This document shows, piece by piece, positions 1 through 11,778 of a stretch of DNA of 64,000 bases (its first letter is position 1; each line of letters begins with the position of its first letter). The DNA lies in assembly GCA_019671005.1 (NCBI GenBank), contig CM033732.1:10699932-10763931 (forward strand), given 5' to 3'. The notes under the pieces are model-generated. The model ran no database searches and was not told the origin of the DNA. It worked only from the letters and a program-made list of their open reading frames with translations. Made by a program: the position numbers and the translations under genes. This stretch comes from Hibiscus mutabilis. Lineage: Eukaryota > Streptophyta > Magnoliopsida > Malvales > Malvaceae.

Positions 1-242
1 ACCCTATATATATATATTTTGTAACTCTTATTTTGTATTAATTGGTCAAAGTCGAATGTTTTAATATTTTGTAAGTGGAGCTCCATAATTACTGTTTTAA
101 ACATCTGGATTTGACTATGTTTTCAATGTATGCATTTATGTTTTCATTGGACTTATTCTATTGGGTTTGAAAAAGGAAAATTTTAACGGTATGGATTTTG
201 GGCTTAGGGCCCAAATGTGACATCCGAGTCTAGGGTGTTACA
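1..242 (+). mobile_element. 3' terminal part of a long Ty3-type LTR, cut by the window edge
   Basis: The segment ends in GGGTGTTACA, the terminus usual for Tekay/Del-type LTRs, and its layout (TTTTGTAACTC..., then a GACATCCGAGTC-like word just before the terminus) parallels the end of the complete solo LTR at 56354-58851. No initiator-Met primer site (TGGTATCAGAGC) follows at 243, so this is a 3' or solo LTR and not a 5' LTR. The start lies outside the window. Confidence 0.45.
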
Positions 243-788
243 TAGACGGTCTAGTGGACTGAGTTAGAGATAAAGATAAAATATTGGAAAAATGTTTAAA
301 AATCATATTTTATTATATTAAAAATATTGGTAAAAGAAATTTTAGAAAATAAGCTTTGGAAGGGTGACATTTTGGCTAGTGACCAAAATGCAATTTTTGA
401 AAACTGTTTTAAAAGGTGACTGTTTTGTAAAGAGTCAAAACTTTGAAGCTTTAAGGAGCTATTTTACCATTTGGTTTAATCTGAGTTTTCTCATTATTAG
501 GATTATTTTAAAAGAGTTTTAATTAAAGGAATTAAAAAGGATTTAGTTAAAATATGGTTATTTTTCCAAATCACAATTTGATATAACTTTCTTTCTCTCA
601 TATTTTCTCTCAAAATACTCATAGCCAAACACTATTTTTCTTATCAAAGATTTAAGGTAATGATCTTAATTTCTTAACTCATTGATTTGCTAAATGATTT
701 CTCAACTTGTTTTCCCAAAATCTCATTGAATTTCTTTGTTTTTCAAGAGGAAAAACCATCCAATAAAAGGGAAACTCATTCATTTGAG
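243..788. other. AT-rich non-coding sequence, left flank of the Athila insertion
   Basis: No gene is visible. Together with 18818-21614 this looks like one older repeat (probably a long LTR with a leader such as TTCTCTCATATTTTCTCTC) that was split by the Athila-like element, because the 5-bp target duplication joins the two sides. Which family it is could not be decided. Confidence 0.4.
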
Positions 789-793
789 GTAAG
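789..793. repeat. Target site duplication GTAAG (left copy)
   Basis: GTAAG directly precedes the TGATAAG start of the 5' LTR and recurs exactly at 18813-18817 after the CA end of the 3' LTR. A perfect 5-bp duplication shows that the whole 18-kb structure entered as one insertion, or was enlarged afterwards inside one insertion. Confidence 0.9.
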
Positions 794-1005
794 TGATAAG
801 TGTTCAAAAGTACTATTTTTCTTACCCTTTTTACTCATATTATTGTTAGACTTAGGCTCATATTAGTTGCATAGTTAGCCATTCATGCATTAATCCATGT
901 TTCCTTCAATCGTTGAGCTTGATTACATAACTTGGTGATTTTTGTGGAAATAGATGCTGCTTTGGTGTGTTTTTGTGTGTATGTGCAGGATCACTTGCCA
1001 AAGCA

Positions 1006-1100
1006 ATGCCGAGCTAGTTGCCAGGGCAATGCATGAAGGATATGCCGAGCTAGTTGCCAGGGCAGTGCATGAAGGAGACGCCGAGCCAGTTGCCATGGCA
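1006..1100 (+). repeat. 36-bp minisatellite inside the LTR, about 2.6 units
   Basis: Units start at 1006, 1042 and 1078 with ATGCCGAGCTAGTTGCC or a close variant and contain GCATGAAGGA. Each unit holds a TTGCC...GGCA dyad. The same block in the 3' LTR (about 17470-17560) and the middle LTR (about 9087-9185) is altered or scrambled. Short ORFs here exist only because the unit length is divisible by three. Confidence 0.85.
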
Positions 1101-1344
1101 TTTGTCGACAAAGACCAAAAGCAATATGGATGTCGAAATTCATGATTTTACAAGCCCAAGATGACATGGAGCAAGGTCCAAGCCCAAAGGAATTTGATTG
1201 CCATGCAGAGATTAAAGAAGAATTAAATTCCAAGAGGATAGGAGAAGTTCTAATAGGAATAAAATTATAATAAAGAATTATATTCTTTAAAGATAATTTA
1301 ATTCCAACTCAAACTACTCCTCAAAGAAGGACTTTGGCCTAGCC

Positions 1345-1354
1345 CTATAAATAT
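1345..1354 (+). promoter_or_regulatory. LTR TATA box
   Basis: CTATAAATAT lies about 550 bp into the LTR, in the sequence GGCCTAGCC-CTATAAATAT-CAAGG. It is conserved at 17811-17820 in the 3' LTR and 9377-9386 in the middle LTR. It is the best core-promoter candidate; the start site is not marked in the sequence. Confidence 0.6.
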
Positions 1355-2352
1355 CAAGGAGATTTCGACAAGATGAATAGAGAGAGCAAGAGGGAAATTT
1401 CGGCAAGTCCAAGTAGGGCAAGAGGAGAGAATTTTCGACAAGCATCAAGGGCAAGGAGGATTTCGACAAGCCTCTTCCTTCATCTTTGTTCGATTGGGTT
1501 CATGCTAGGGATTAATTATCTTGTGTTTCTTTGTAACCTAGCCATGAACTAAATTTACTTGGCTATGGTTATTGTGTTTTGTGGTTGTGAGAAACTATTG
1601 GTTTTTGTTTAGGTAATAAGAGTTTGCACTTTTCTATTTCAAGGTTTATTCATTCTTGGTTCCTATTATTGCTTGCAGTGAATTGGGAGAGGATCTCGTG
1701 ATTTCATCCATTTATCTAATATCGGGAGAGTTAGATTCAAGAAACGAATGAATATGATCTTTATGCAATCCAATGATGGTGAAGATTAATCCGGCTTAGG
1801 AATAAGTTAAGGATTTCAACGGCTAAGAGGAGCGCAAGATTGGTTGTTGTTCACCCTTGATTCACGCAGGATGTATTATCAAGGCATGCACAAGTAGCTA
1901 GAGTTTCGACTTAGGGATAAGAAGAAACCATTGAAGAACGCTCCGCCGAACCTTGAAGTTGCTGCCCAGTCGCCCAAGTAGTTGCCCAACTAGTCGCCCA
2001 AGCAACCATCAATTAGTTGCCAAAGCAACCCCGTTGTGCAAGTCGCCACGGCAACTGAGTTGCCCATGCACTCTTTTACCAAGACAATCCAATCGGCTAT
2101 CACACCTCAACTCACGATAACCTAGCCTATCTCTCTCAATTGAATTCATCTTTTATTTTATTTTATTGCTTTCTAGATTAGTAATTAGTTAAACTTGATA
2201 ATCCTTTACTTGTGTTTTTACTTTTTACAAAGGCAAGAGACTAGATTCTTGAAGTGGCACCAATCCTCGTGGAGACGATATCTTTTATACTATAACTTGC
2301 GACGTGTATACTTGCACAATTGCGTAGCACTTATTACGCGCAACAAGTTTTT

Positions 2353-2369
2353 TGGCGCCGTTGCGGGGA
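2353..2369 (+). promoter_or_regulatory. Primer binding site, tRNA-Asp type (copy 1)
   Basis: TGGCGCCGTTGC-GGGGA follows the LTR by seven bases. From established knowledge this is the complement of the plant tRNA-Asp 3' end, the usual primer of Athila elements, except that one C is missing (GCGGGG where GCCGGGG is expected). The same base is missing in copy 2 (10302-10319). Confidence 0.8.
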
Positions 2370-2559
2370 TTGGCAATAGCGACTTTGTTTTTACTTTCTT
2401 GCACTTTCTTTTATTTTTTCTTGTTTAAAATTCAAAGGGCTAACAAACTTTGGTTTTGCATTGGTATATGACCAGGCGAAACCGACTTCACCGAAATATC
2501 CCTTTGATCCGTAAATCGAACGAACCTTACAAAGACTTAGACGAAGGATAAGAGAAGCA

Positions 2560-3841
2560 ATGGCAAATCAAGACGGCAATATTAATCAAGATGTTCGAGC
2601 GGGAGGAGGAGTGATTCTTGCACGAAAAATGAACTATTCGAGACTATCTTGAAGAAGATCTTGATGGACTTAACCCGGGAGTTGTCGCACCCGAAATTGA
2701 AGCCGACCACTTTGAGTTGAAACCGGTAATGTTTAATATGATCAACACAATAGGTCAATTTGGCGGCTCAAGAATCAAGATGCACGACAACATCTGAAAT
2801 CTTTCCTCGAGATTTGCAACTCGTTCAAGATACACGGAGTCACCCCGATGTCTTACGATTAAGATTATTCCCTATTCACGAGGATAGGGCGAAAGCATGG
2901 CTAAATAGCATTCTGCCGGATCCATAGCATCTTGGACTGATCTTTGTCGTGATTTCCTTGCTAGATTTAATCCTACAAATTTAATCGATAAGCTTCAGAA
3001 CGACATTACTTTTTTCGGCAGGCGGATGATGAATCCATGTACGAGGCTTGGGAGCGATAAAGAGAACTTCTACATAAATGCCCTCTACACGGATTCGGTG
3101 TGGACTCAAGTGACAATGTTTTACAATGCCGTGAATACACCAACAAGGATGATGCTAGACGCCTCGGCAAACGGCATACTCCTAGATAAGTCACCGGAAG
3201 AAGCAATGCAAATTTTAAACAGGCTGGCCAAGAATGATTATCAATTCCCATCTACTAGAAGAGGAGGAGTTAGGCGCTAAGCCACAATACATGAACTAGG
3301 ATCATCGATTCAATTTCGCACAATTGGCGCTTTAACCAAGATGGTCCGAAACATGCAAAAACCAAACAACACACATGAAGTCAAGGTAATGGATTCTTTT
3401 TGTGAGTTATGTGGCGATAACCATAATTCTTACGAATGTATGCGAGAATCCGGAATCTAGCTTCTATGTGGGGAATTACAATCGGGCAACAACATGATGT
3501 CAAATACATACAATCCAGCTTGGAAGAAGCACCCAAATTTTTCATGGAGTAATCCCAACAATGCTCTAAACCAGAACAATCGAATGCACAAGCATCGGGA
3601 TTCGAAAGAAAATATGCCACGACAACAGATGCCGCGGCAACAACCGACAACATCTAGTTCTTTGGAAAATTCTCTAAATGCTTTTATGATGAAAACTGAA
3701 TCTTATATGGCTGAGAATAGTAATTTCATAAAAAGAATCGATGCTTTTATTAACAGGACCGAGATGAGATTGCAAAACCAAGAGGCGGCAATCAAATCAT
3801 TGGAAAATCAAGTCGGACAATTTGCTCAAAATCAACACTAG
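2560..3841 (+). pseudogene. gag region, copy 1 (broken)
   Basis: The first ATG after the leader starts a reading that can be followed through a Retrotrans_gag-type domain only by changing frame repeatedly. Recognisable pieces include ADHFELKPVMFN and, near 3030, the ESMYEAWER-type block. A zinc knuckle CELCGDNHNSYEC (CX2CX3HX4C) lies at 3401-3439. A C-terminal piece (3494-3841) carries MPRQQMPRQQ repeats and a coiled-coil-like segment ending QVGQFAQNQH. Gag would form the virus-like particle and bind RNA. Frameshifts fall mainly at GC-rich words, so some could be consensus errors and not mutations. Confidence 0.8.
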
Positions 3842-4104
3842 ACCACAAGGAGGTTTACCTAGCGATCTCAAGTCGCAAGAGGAACTGCCATGAGCAATGT
3901 AAGGCAATCACCACCAGTGGCCAACAACTTAGAGAGGTTCAAACCCGCTCGTCAAACAAAACTCCACAAAAAGAGCAAGACGAACCTAGCGGCCAAGTCT
4001 CGGATGCTGAACCAAGAATTGCTGCGGCAACCGCAATAAGCATACCTCGGCGCCCCGCATGACGCCTCGGCAACTTGCGATAAGCACGCCTCGGCAACCC
4101 CAGG
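3842..4104 (+). repeat. gag-protease linker rich in CCTCGGCAAC words (copy 1)
   Basis: CCTCGGCAAC or a close variant repeats at about 4021, 4067, 4088 and 4113. In frame it encodes (D/H)ASAT repeats. The linker of copy 2 (about 11965-12070) has the same pattern in a longer open frame (11759-12112). Confidence 0.7.
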
Positions 4105-5020
4105 TTGGTAACGCATCGGCAACTCCAGATGTCCCCTGTAATGCCGTCAATCGGGTTTCAAACCAATGAAAGGATAGAAGATATCCGACTTCCACCACCA
4201 TTCCCACAAAGATTGAAGCGACAAAAGCAAGAATACCAATTCAAGAAGTTTCTTGATATCTTAAAGCAAGTCCACATCAACTTGCCATTGGTGGAAGCAA
4301 TTGAACAAATGCCAAACTATGCCAAGTTTCTTAAAGACATTGTGTCCAAGAGAACAAGGCTAGGAGAGTTTGAAACAGATTGCCGCGACAGAGGGATGCA
4401 TGGCAATGTTGCACAATCGCATGCCGCCAAGTTGAAGGATCCCGGAAGTTTCACAATACCACTGTTCTATTGGAAATCACTATGTCGGGAAAGCACTATG
4501 CGACCTAGGGGCTAGCATAAACTTGATGCCTAAATCGGTTTTCGAAACTAGGAATCGGGAAGGCAAGACCTACAACATTATCTTTGCAGCTAAGCCGCAG
4601 ATCCTATGTGCATCCGGAGGGAAAAAATCGAGGACATACTGTAAAAGTTGATAAATTCATTTTTCCCACGACTTTATTGTTTTGGATTGTGAAGCGGATG
4701 AGCATGCACCTATCATTCTCGGGAGACCATTCCTAGCGGCGGGGAGAACCTTGATCGACGTTGAAAAGGGAGAACTCACAATGAGGGTGAATGACCAGCG
4801 GTAAAAACTAAATGTGTTCCAAACGCTAAGGCATGCCGATGATCCAGAAGAATGCCAACTACTTCATGCCACGGCAGAATTTAACTTCGATGAGGAATTT
4901 AGTTGCCTCGGCAACTACATTGCCGATCAAGAGGAACCTGGTGAGTATGAAGAGCCGGTCGATGAGGAACAACCCGAAGAGGTAAATTGGCTAGTCAATC
5001 GACCCGTGTACATACTTTGA
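4105..5020 (+). pseudogene. Aspartic protease region, copy 1 (broken)
   Basis: An open stretch 4105-4515 holds a conserved pre-protease block (QRLKRQKQEYQFKKFLDILK, then EAIEQMPNYAKFLKDI). The protease active site DLGA is at 4502-4513 within the block ALCDLGASINLMP, read in a different frame from that stretch. Downstream HAPIILGRPFLAAGRTL (about 4705-4755) is the flap and C-terminal block typical of Ty3 proteases. In-frame stops and frame changes separate the blocks. The enzyme would cleave the polyprotein. An acidic tail follows at 4814-5020. Confidence 0.8.
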
Positions 5021-5189
5021 ACCACCGGACTACTCGGGTAAGGAAGGTAAGATCGAAAAACCCTCTATCGAAAATCCACCAATTCTTGAGTTGAAACAAT
5101 TGCGAGCAACTCAAATATGTATACTTAGGGACTGATAATACATTACCTGTAATTATTTCTTCTAAGTTACAGCTGAGCGAAAAGAAGCT

Positions 5190-6620
5190 GATCAACATGT
5201 TGAAACTACATAAAAAGGCAATAGGGTGGACAATTGCCGACTTGAAGGGAATTAGCCCGGCGGTGTGCATGCACAAGATCTTGTTGGAAGATGATCACAA
5301 ACCTTCAATTGAGGCCCAGAGGAGACTGAATCATGCCATGAAAGGGGTTGTAATGAAAGAAATCATCAAGTGGCTTGACGCCGGCATTATATACCCTATC
5401 TCCGATAGTACGTGGGTAAGTCCGGTACAATGTGTGCCGAAAAAGGAGGTATAACAGTGGTGAGTAATGAAAATAATGAACTTATCCCAACCAGGTCGTG
5501 ACCGGTTGGAGGGTTTGTATGGACTATCGAAAGCTAAACAAAGCCACTAGGAAAGATCACTTCCCATTACCCTTTATTGATCAAATGCTTGACCGTCTTG
5601 CGGGTAAACCCTTTTACTTGTTTTCTTGATGGTTATTCAGGTTACAATCAGATTGCCATAGCACCGAAAGATCAAGAAAAGACAACCTTCACATGCCCCT
5701 ACGGTACTTATGCCTTCCGAAGGATGCCGTTCGAATTGTGTAACGCCCGGCAACCTTCCAAAGATGCATGATGGCGCTCTTTTTTCAGACATGGTCGAAG
5801 ACTTCCTTGAGATCTTCATGGATGATTTTTTGGTTTTTGGTAATGACTTCGGCGGCTGTCTCGGCAATTTAGAGAGGTGTTGGCAAGATGCGAAGAAACA
5901 GATTTAGTCCTCAATTGGGAGAAATGCCACTTTATGGTAGATGAAGGAATAGTGCTCGGCCACAAGATTTCATCCAAGGAATTGAAGTAGACAAAGCCAA
6001 GGTGGGCGTGATCGAGAGATTACCCCACCAATTTCGGTTAAAAGAATTGAAGTTTTCTGGACATGCGAGTTTTTACGGAGGTTCATTCATAACTTTTCTA
6101 AAATCACTAAACCTTTGTGTAATCTGCTTGAACAGGATAAAGTCTTGATTTTGATGATTCTTGCACTCAAGCATTTGAAACCCTAAAGAAAAAGCTTGCC
6201 TCGGCACCCATTGTTGTTCCACCCATTGGGCGCTACCTTTTGAGCTCATGTGTGATGCAAGTGATTTCGCGGTAGGAGCGATCTAGGCCAACGCCGCAGG
6301 TAAGACCTTCCATGTGATATACTACGCTAGTAAAACTCTTAACGATGCTCAAATGAATTACACAACAACGGAGAAAGAGTTACTAGTGTAGTTTTCGCAT
6401 TTGACAAGTTCGATCCTATTTAATTGGTACAAAGGTAATTGTTCATACGGACCATTCGGCAATCAAATACTTATTTGCTAAAAAGGATGCTAAACCTCGT
6501 TTGATTCGTTGGATATTACTTTTACAAGAATTTGATATTGAAATTAAGGCGAGAAAGGAACGAGAAAATCAAGTGGCGATCACTTATCACGTTTGGAACG
6601 CAATAGGGAAGAGGGCGCGG
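5190..6620 (+). pseudogene. Reverse transcriptase and RNase H region, copy 1 (broken)
   Basis: RT pieces can be read in order: DAGIIYPISDSTWVSPVQCV (5380-5440), the MDYRKLNKATRKDHFPLPFI block (about 5520-5580), FLDGYSGYNQI (about 5619-5650) and the catalytic FMDD box (5815-5826). RNase H follows with LMCDASDFAVGA (its first Asp codon at 6254-6256) and the YTTTEKELL block (about 6358). The segments lie in different frames with several stops. The intact enzyme would copy genomic RNA into DNA. Confidence 0.85.
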
Positions 6621-6639
6621 ATCTAGAGATATCACGATG

Positions 6640-6800
6640 TATTCCCGGATGAACAAATTCTAATCGCCTCGGCAACCCTTGACGCCTCGACAGCCCATGA
6701 CGCCTCGGCAACTCTCGGCGCCGGGCGGTCTTTGGCGAAACACGCCTCGGCAATTTTGGGAGCGAACACTCACGGCAACACATGCCCGGCAATACCACAA
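6640..6800 (+). repeat. RNase H-integrase linker with repeated CCTCGGCAAC words (copy 1)
   Basis: CCTCGGCAA(C/T) occurs at about 6668, 6703 and 6746, with related GCC/GGC words between. It is the same word family as in the gag-protease linker. Copy 2 has the equivalent at 14600-14740. Confidence 0.65.
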
Positions 6801-6822
6801 TACGCAGATTTAGTTAACTTCC

Positions 6823-8076
6823 TTGTTTGTGGTATTTTTCCGTATGGCATTACTCACCAAGGGAAAAAGCGGTTCCGCCATAATGCTAAGCATTACTTTT
6901 GGGACGAGCCTCTTTTGTTTAAACAATGTGCGAGATCGGGTTATACGTCGATGTGTCCACGAAAGAAGAGCAACAGAATGTACTCCGGCAATGCCATTCT
7001 TCACCCTATGGAGGACATTTTGGAGGAACTCGTACCATGGCCAAAGTCTTGCAATCCGGTTTGTATTGGCCAACATTGTACAAAGATGCCCAAGACTTTT
7101 ACAAGCAATGTGATCGTTGCGGAGGGCGGGCAATATCTCTAGGCGACATGAGATGCCACTCGAACATCATCGAGGTGGAACTGTTCGATGTATGGGGATC
7201 GATTTTATGGGACCTTTTCCATCTTCATTCGGCAACCTCTACATCTTACTCGCCGTCGACTATGTGTCTAAATGGGTAGAGCGCAAACATAGTTCCCAAC
7301 GACGATTCCAAGACCGTGCAACGATTCTGCGAAAAAACATATTTACGGTTTGGGATGCCGAGAGCAATTATCGGCGACGGGGGGGCAAGCATTTTGACAA
7401 CAGACTAATTGCCAAGATGTTGCAACGCTTGGCATATCACACAAGATCGCCACGGCATATCACCCACAAACCAACGGGCAAGCGAAATTTCAAACGGGAG
7501 TTGAAGGGAATACTCGAGAAAGTTGTAAATCCCATAAGGAAGGATTGGTCATTAAGACTAGATGACGACTTTGGGCATATCGCACTGCATTCAAAACACC
7601 ATTAGGTATGTCCCCCTTCCGCTTGTGCTATGGTAAAACATGTCATCTACCGGTGGAAATCGAGCACAAGGCGTCTTGGGCAATCAAGACCGTGAATATG
7701 GATTGGGAAAGTGCGGACAAAAGCGCTTGATGGATCTCAATGAGATAGAAGAATTTCGTGCACTCGCCTATAACAATGCACAAATCTACAAGGAGAAAAC
7801 AAAGCGATGGCACGACAAGAAACTATTGCCCACGACAATTCACGCCCGGGGCAACTAGTTCTCCTATTCAATTCTCGGCTAAAACTTTTCCCGGGAAAGC
7901 TGAAATCAAGATGGTCGGGACCATTCAAAGTCGTCAAACCATTCTCTCATGGTGCCGTAATAATCAAGTCCATCTCTGACAATCATGAATTCAAAGTTAA
8001 TGGACAAAGATTGAAGCACTACAATGGTGCCCATGTGGAACGTAACAAGGAAGTGGTCAACTTAGGAGATGCATGA
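6823..8076 (+). pseudogene. Integrase region, copy 1 (broken)
   Basis: The N-terminal HHCC zinc domain is spread over overlapping frames (6823-7140; SSPYGGHFGGTRTMAKVLQS and FYKQCDRC). The catalytic core starts in the block MGIDFMGPFPSS with the first Asp codon at 7201-7203, followed by LLAVDYVSKWVE. The YHPQTNGQ-type core motif near 7455 needs a frame change. The C-terminal DNA-binding segment is open (7807-8076: KLKSRWSGPFKVVKPF, stop at 8074). Integrase would insert the element cDNA. Confidence 0.85.
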
Positions 8077-9052
8077 GCATGCTCTCCTCTCATATTTCCT
8101 TTTTCTTTTTATTTTTATTTTTATTTTTAATTTTAGGAGATATTTTATTTTTTCTTCATTATCTTTAGTTTTCAAGTTTTCTTTATTTTCTTTTTCACAA
8201 CAAGACTCACAACTACTATGCTAAGGAAATTTACTGCCAAGATCATTGCCCGACAACCAATGAAGAAGATGCGCGACAACTTACTTCATGCATGCACAAG
8301 CTGATGCCACGGCAACCAACCACGAAGATGCCACGGCAACCAAAGCTAAAGACACCACCGGCAACAAGAAAACAACCATCACGTTCAAGCAAGAAAATCA
8401 AGACGCCAACTAGAAGGAAACTAATCATCTACGATGACGAACTCTCGGAGTAAGTCCTCGTATGCATTTTTATTTTTATTGTTATTTTTCGTTATTTTTA
8501 TGCATGCATTGAGGACAATGCCTCACTCGAGTTTGGGGGGGGATTGTTATTAGTAATTACCATGTTTAGTTACATTAATCTTAAGCATTACATTTAGGAT
8601 ACATAAATTGCTTGCCATGCCTTTAAATTGGAACAAGAATTGCTTAGATTTGATGAATATTCAATGATGACTTTACCAATGCACTTAATTGATAGAATTT
8701 TTATTCTAGGATAACCATGAAAAACTTAGAATTTTACTATGATGCTAAATTTGATGAAACACTGTTGTGGTTTGATTGATTTAAGGAGTTCTAGTAAACT
8801 TAGGTTGATAATTAACTAATTGGGGATTAGAATAAAAATTGGATGAATGCTAGAGGTGCCCAGAAATTGGCTCTTAGCATGCGACGCTAATTAAAAATTG
8901 AAAACTCACTAGAGGTGCCATGTTAAAAGCTCTAGAAAAACCTATTGTTTGCGTTAAAACAACTTGATTACATAACGTATAGTTTGATTAGAGTAATTAA
9001 TCAGTTTGAAAAATAAAAAACCAATCATACTTTATGCTTTCGGTGAAATCAA
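8077..9052 (+). other. 3' non-coding region of internal copy 1, with internal G-tract
   Basis: This follows the integrase stop. It contains a TTTTATTTTTATT-rich tract, a broken version of the small basic ORF that is open in copy 2, a second polypurine-like tract GTTTGGGGGGGGA (8531-8543), and two degraded copies of the CTAGAGGTGCC...GGCTCTAG hairpin (8850-8877, about 8909-8935). From about 8860 the sequence is shortened relative to 16790-17256, and the true polypurine tract is deleted. Confidence 0.75.
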
Positions 9053-10294
9053 GTTTTTGTGTGTATGTGTGAGGATCACTTGCCAAAGCAATGCCGAGCT
9101 TCATGATTAATAGTTTCAATGCATGATTTTGTGGAAATAGATATGTGCGAGCTAGTAGTTGCGGGCAATGCATGAAGGATGAAGGAGGCATGAAGATGAC
9201 ATGGAGCAAGGTCAAGCCCAAAGGAATTTGATTGCCATGCAGAGATTAAAGAAGAATTAAATTCAAGAGGATAGGAGAAGTTCTAATAGGAATAAAATTA
9301 TAATAAAGAATTATATTCTTTAAAGATAATTTAATTCCAACTCAAACTCCTCCTCAAAGAAGGACTTTGGCCTAGCCTATAAATATCAAGGAGATTTCGA
9401 CAAGATGAATAGAGAGAGCAAGAGGGGGAAATTTCAGCAAGTCCAAGTAGGGCAAGAGGAGAGAAATTTTAGACAAGCATCAAGGGCAAGGAGGATTTCG
9501 ACAAGCCTCTTCCTTCATCTTTGTTCGATTGGGTTCATGCTAGGGATTAATTATCTTGTGTTTCTTTGGAACCTAGCCATGAACTAAATTTACTTGGCTA
9601 TGGTTATTGTGTTTATTATTGTTTGCAGTGAATTGGGAGAGGATCTCGTGATTTCATCCATTTATCTAATATCGGAGAGTTAGATTCAAGAAAGCGAATG
9701 AATATGATCTTTATGCAATCAATGATGGTGAAGATTAATCCGGCAGGAATAAGTTAAGGATTTCAGCGGCTAAGAGGAGCGCAAGATTGGTTGTTGTTCA
9801 CCCTTGATTCACGCGGGGATGTATTATCAAGGCATGCACAAGTAGCTAGAGTTTTCGACTTAGGGATAAGAAGAAACCATTGAAGAAACGCTCCGCCCGA
9901 ACCTTGAAGTTGCTGCCCGATCGCCCAAGTAGTTGCCCAACTAGTCGCCCAAGCAACCATCAATTAGTTGCCAAAGCAACCCGTTGTGCAAGTTGCCACG
10001 GCAACTGAGTTGCCCATGCACTCTTTACCAAGACAATCCAATCGGCTATCACACCTCAACTCACGATAACCTAGCCTATCTCTCTCAATTGAATTCATCT
10101 TTTTTTTTATTTTATTGCTTTCTAGATTAGTAATTAGTTAAACTTCTATAATCCTTTACTTGTGTTTTTACTTTTCTGATTGCAAGAGACTAGATTCTTG
10201 AAGTGGCACCAATCCTGTGGAGGCGATATCTTTTATACTATAACTTGCGGCGTGTATACTTGCACATTTGCGTAGCACTTATTACAGCGCAACA
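9053..10294 (+). repeat. Middle LTR, 5'-truncated
   Basis: The sequence jumps from internal GAAATCAAG to LTR TTTTTGTGTGTATGTG near 9053-9061, so the LTR lacks roughly its first 175 bp. It also has a scrambled minisatellite (9087-9185) and an approximately 87-bp deletion near 9610. The rest matches the outer LTRs up to GCGCAACA at 10294. It is the shared LTR expected in a tandem dimer. Confidence 0.85.
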
Positions 10295-10301
10295 AGTTTT
10301 T

Positions 10302-10319
10302 TGCGCGCCGTTGCGGGGA
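10302..10319 (+). promoter_or_regulatory. Primer binding site, tRNA-Asp type (copy 2)
   Basis: TGCGCGCCGTTGCGGGGA has the same spacing to the middle LTR as in copy 1. It lacks the same C (GCGGGG) and has an additional change (TGCGCGCC for TGGCGCC). Confidence 0.7.
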
Positions 10320-10507
10320 TTAGCAATAGCGACTTTGTTTTTACTTTCTTGCACTTTCTTTTTATTTTTCTTGTTTAAAATTCAAAGGGCTAACAAACTT
10401 TGGTTTTGCATTGGTATATGACGGTGAGACCCGACTTCACGAAATATCCCTTTGATCCAAAAATCGAGCGAACCTTACAAAGACTTAGGCGAAGGATAAG
10501 AGAAGCA

Positions 10508-11778
10508 ATGGCAAATCAAGGCGGCAATATATTATAAGATGTTCGGCGGGGAGGAGGAGTGATTCTTGCAAACAGAACTATTCGAGACTATCTTGAAGAA
10601 GATCTTGATGGACTTAACCGAGGTTATCGCACCCGAAATTGAAGCCGACCACTTTGAGTTGAAACCGGTAATGTTTAATATGATCAACACAATAGGTCAA
10701 TTTGGCGGCTCGGCAATCGAAGATGCCGACAACATCTGAAATCTTTCCTCGAGATTTGCAACTCGTTCAAGATACGGAGTCACCCCCGATGTCTTACGAT
10801 TAAGATTATTCCCTATTCACTTTGAGGATAGGCGAAAGCATGGCTAAATAGCATTCTGCGGATCCATAGCATCTTGGACTGATCTTTGTCGTGATTTCCT
10901 TGCTAGATTTAATCCTACAAATTTAAGCGATAAGCCGTAACGACATTACTTTTTTGGCGAGCGGATGATGAATCCATGTACGAGGCTTGGGAGGCGATAA
11001 AGAGAACTTCTACATAAATGCCCTACACGGTTCGGTGTGGACTCAAGTGACAATGTTTTACAATGCCGTGAATACACCAACAAGGATGATGCTAGATGCC
11101 TCGGCAAGCGGCATACTCTAGATAAGTCACCGGAAGAAGCAATGCAAATTTTAAACAGGCTGGCCAAGAATGATTATCAATTCCCATCTACTAGAAGAGG
11201 AGGAGTTAGGCGCCAAGCCACAATACATGAACTAGGATCATCAGATTCAATTTGGCACAATTGGCGCTTTAACCAAGATGGTCGAACATGCAAAAAACCA
11301 AACAACACACATGAAGTCAAGGTAATGGATTCTTTTTGTGAGTTATGTGGCGATAACCATAATTCTTACGAATGTATGCGAGAATCCGGAATCTAGCTTC
11401 TATGTGGGAATTACAATCGGGCAACAACATGATGTCAAATACATACAATCCGACTTGGAAGAAGCACCCAAATTTTTCATGGAGTAATCCCAACAATGCT
11501 CTAAACCGCGAAACAATCGAAATGCACAAGCAAGCGGGTTCGACAAAAATATGCCACGACAACGGATGCCGCGCGGCAACAACCGACAACATCTAGTTCT
11601 TTGGAAAATTCTCTAAATGCTTTTATGATGAAAACTGAATCTTATATGGTGAGAATAGTAATTTCATAAAAAGAACGATGCTTTTATTAACAGGACCGAG
11701 ATGAGATTGCAAAACCAAGAGGCGGCAATCAAATCATTGGAAAATCAAGTCGGACAATTTGCTCAAAATCAACACTAG
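10508..11778 (+). pseudogene. gag region, copy 2 (broken)
   Basis: It parallels copy 1 almost base for base from ATG 10508 to the TAG at 11776. One open stretch 11037-11396 joins the C-terminal gag part to the zinc knuckle CELCGDNHNSYEC at 11337-11375. Other parts are frame-shifted, at positions often different from copy 1, so the two copies were broken independently or carry independent consensus errors. Confidence 0.8.

Larger units (their letters stand above)
794..2345 (+). repeat. 5' LTR of the Athila-like element
   Basis: It runs from TGATAAGTGTTC to ACGCGCAACA, 1552 bp, and is nearly identical to 17257-18812. Differences cluster at GCC/GGC words, for example TTGCCAGGGCAATG here against TTGCGGGGCAATG in the 3' LTR. 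It contains a 36-bp minisatellite (1006-1100), a TATA box (about 1345) and a block rich in TTGCCC/GGCAAC words (1965-2065). Confidence 0.9.

Noticed and set aside
923..1233. Overlapping ORFs inside the 5' LTR
   Set aside because: They arise from the 36-bp minisatellite, whose length is divisible by three, and are broken in the 3' LTR.
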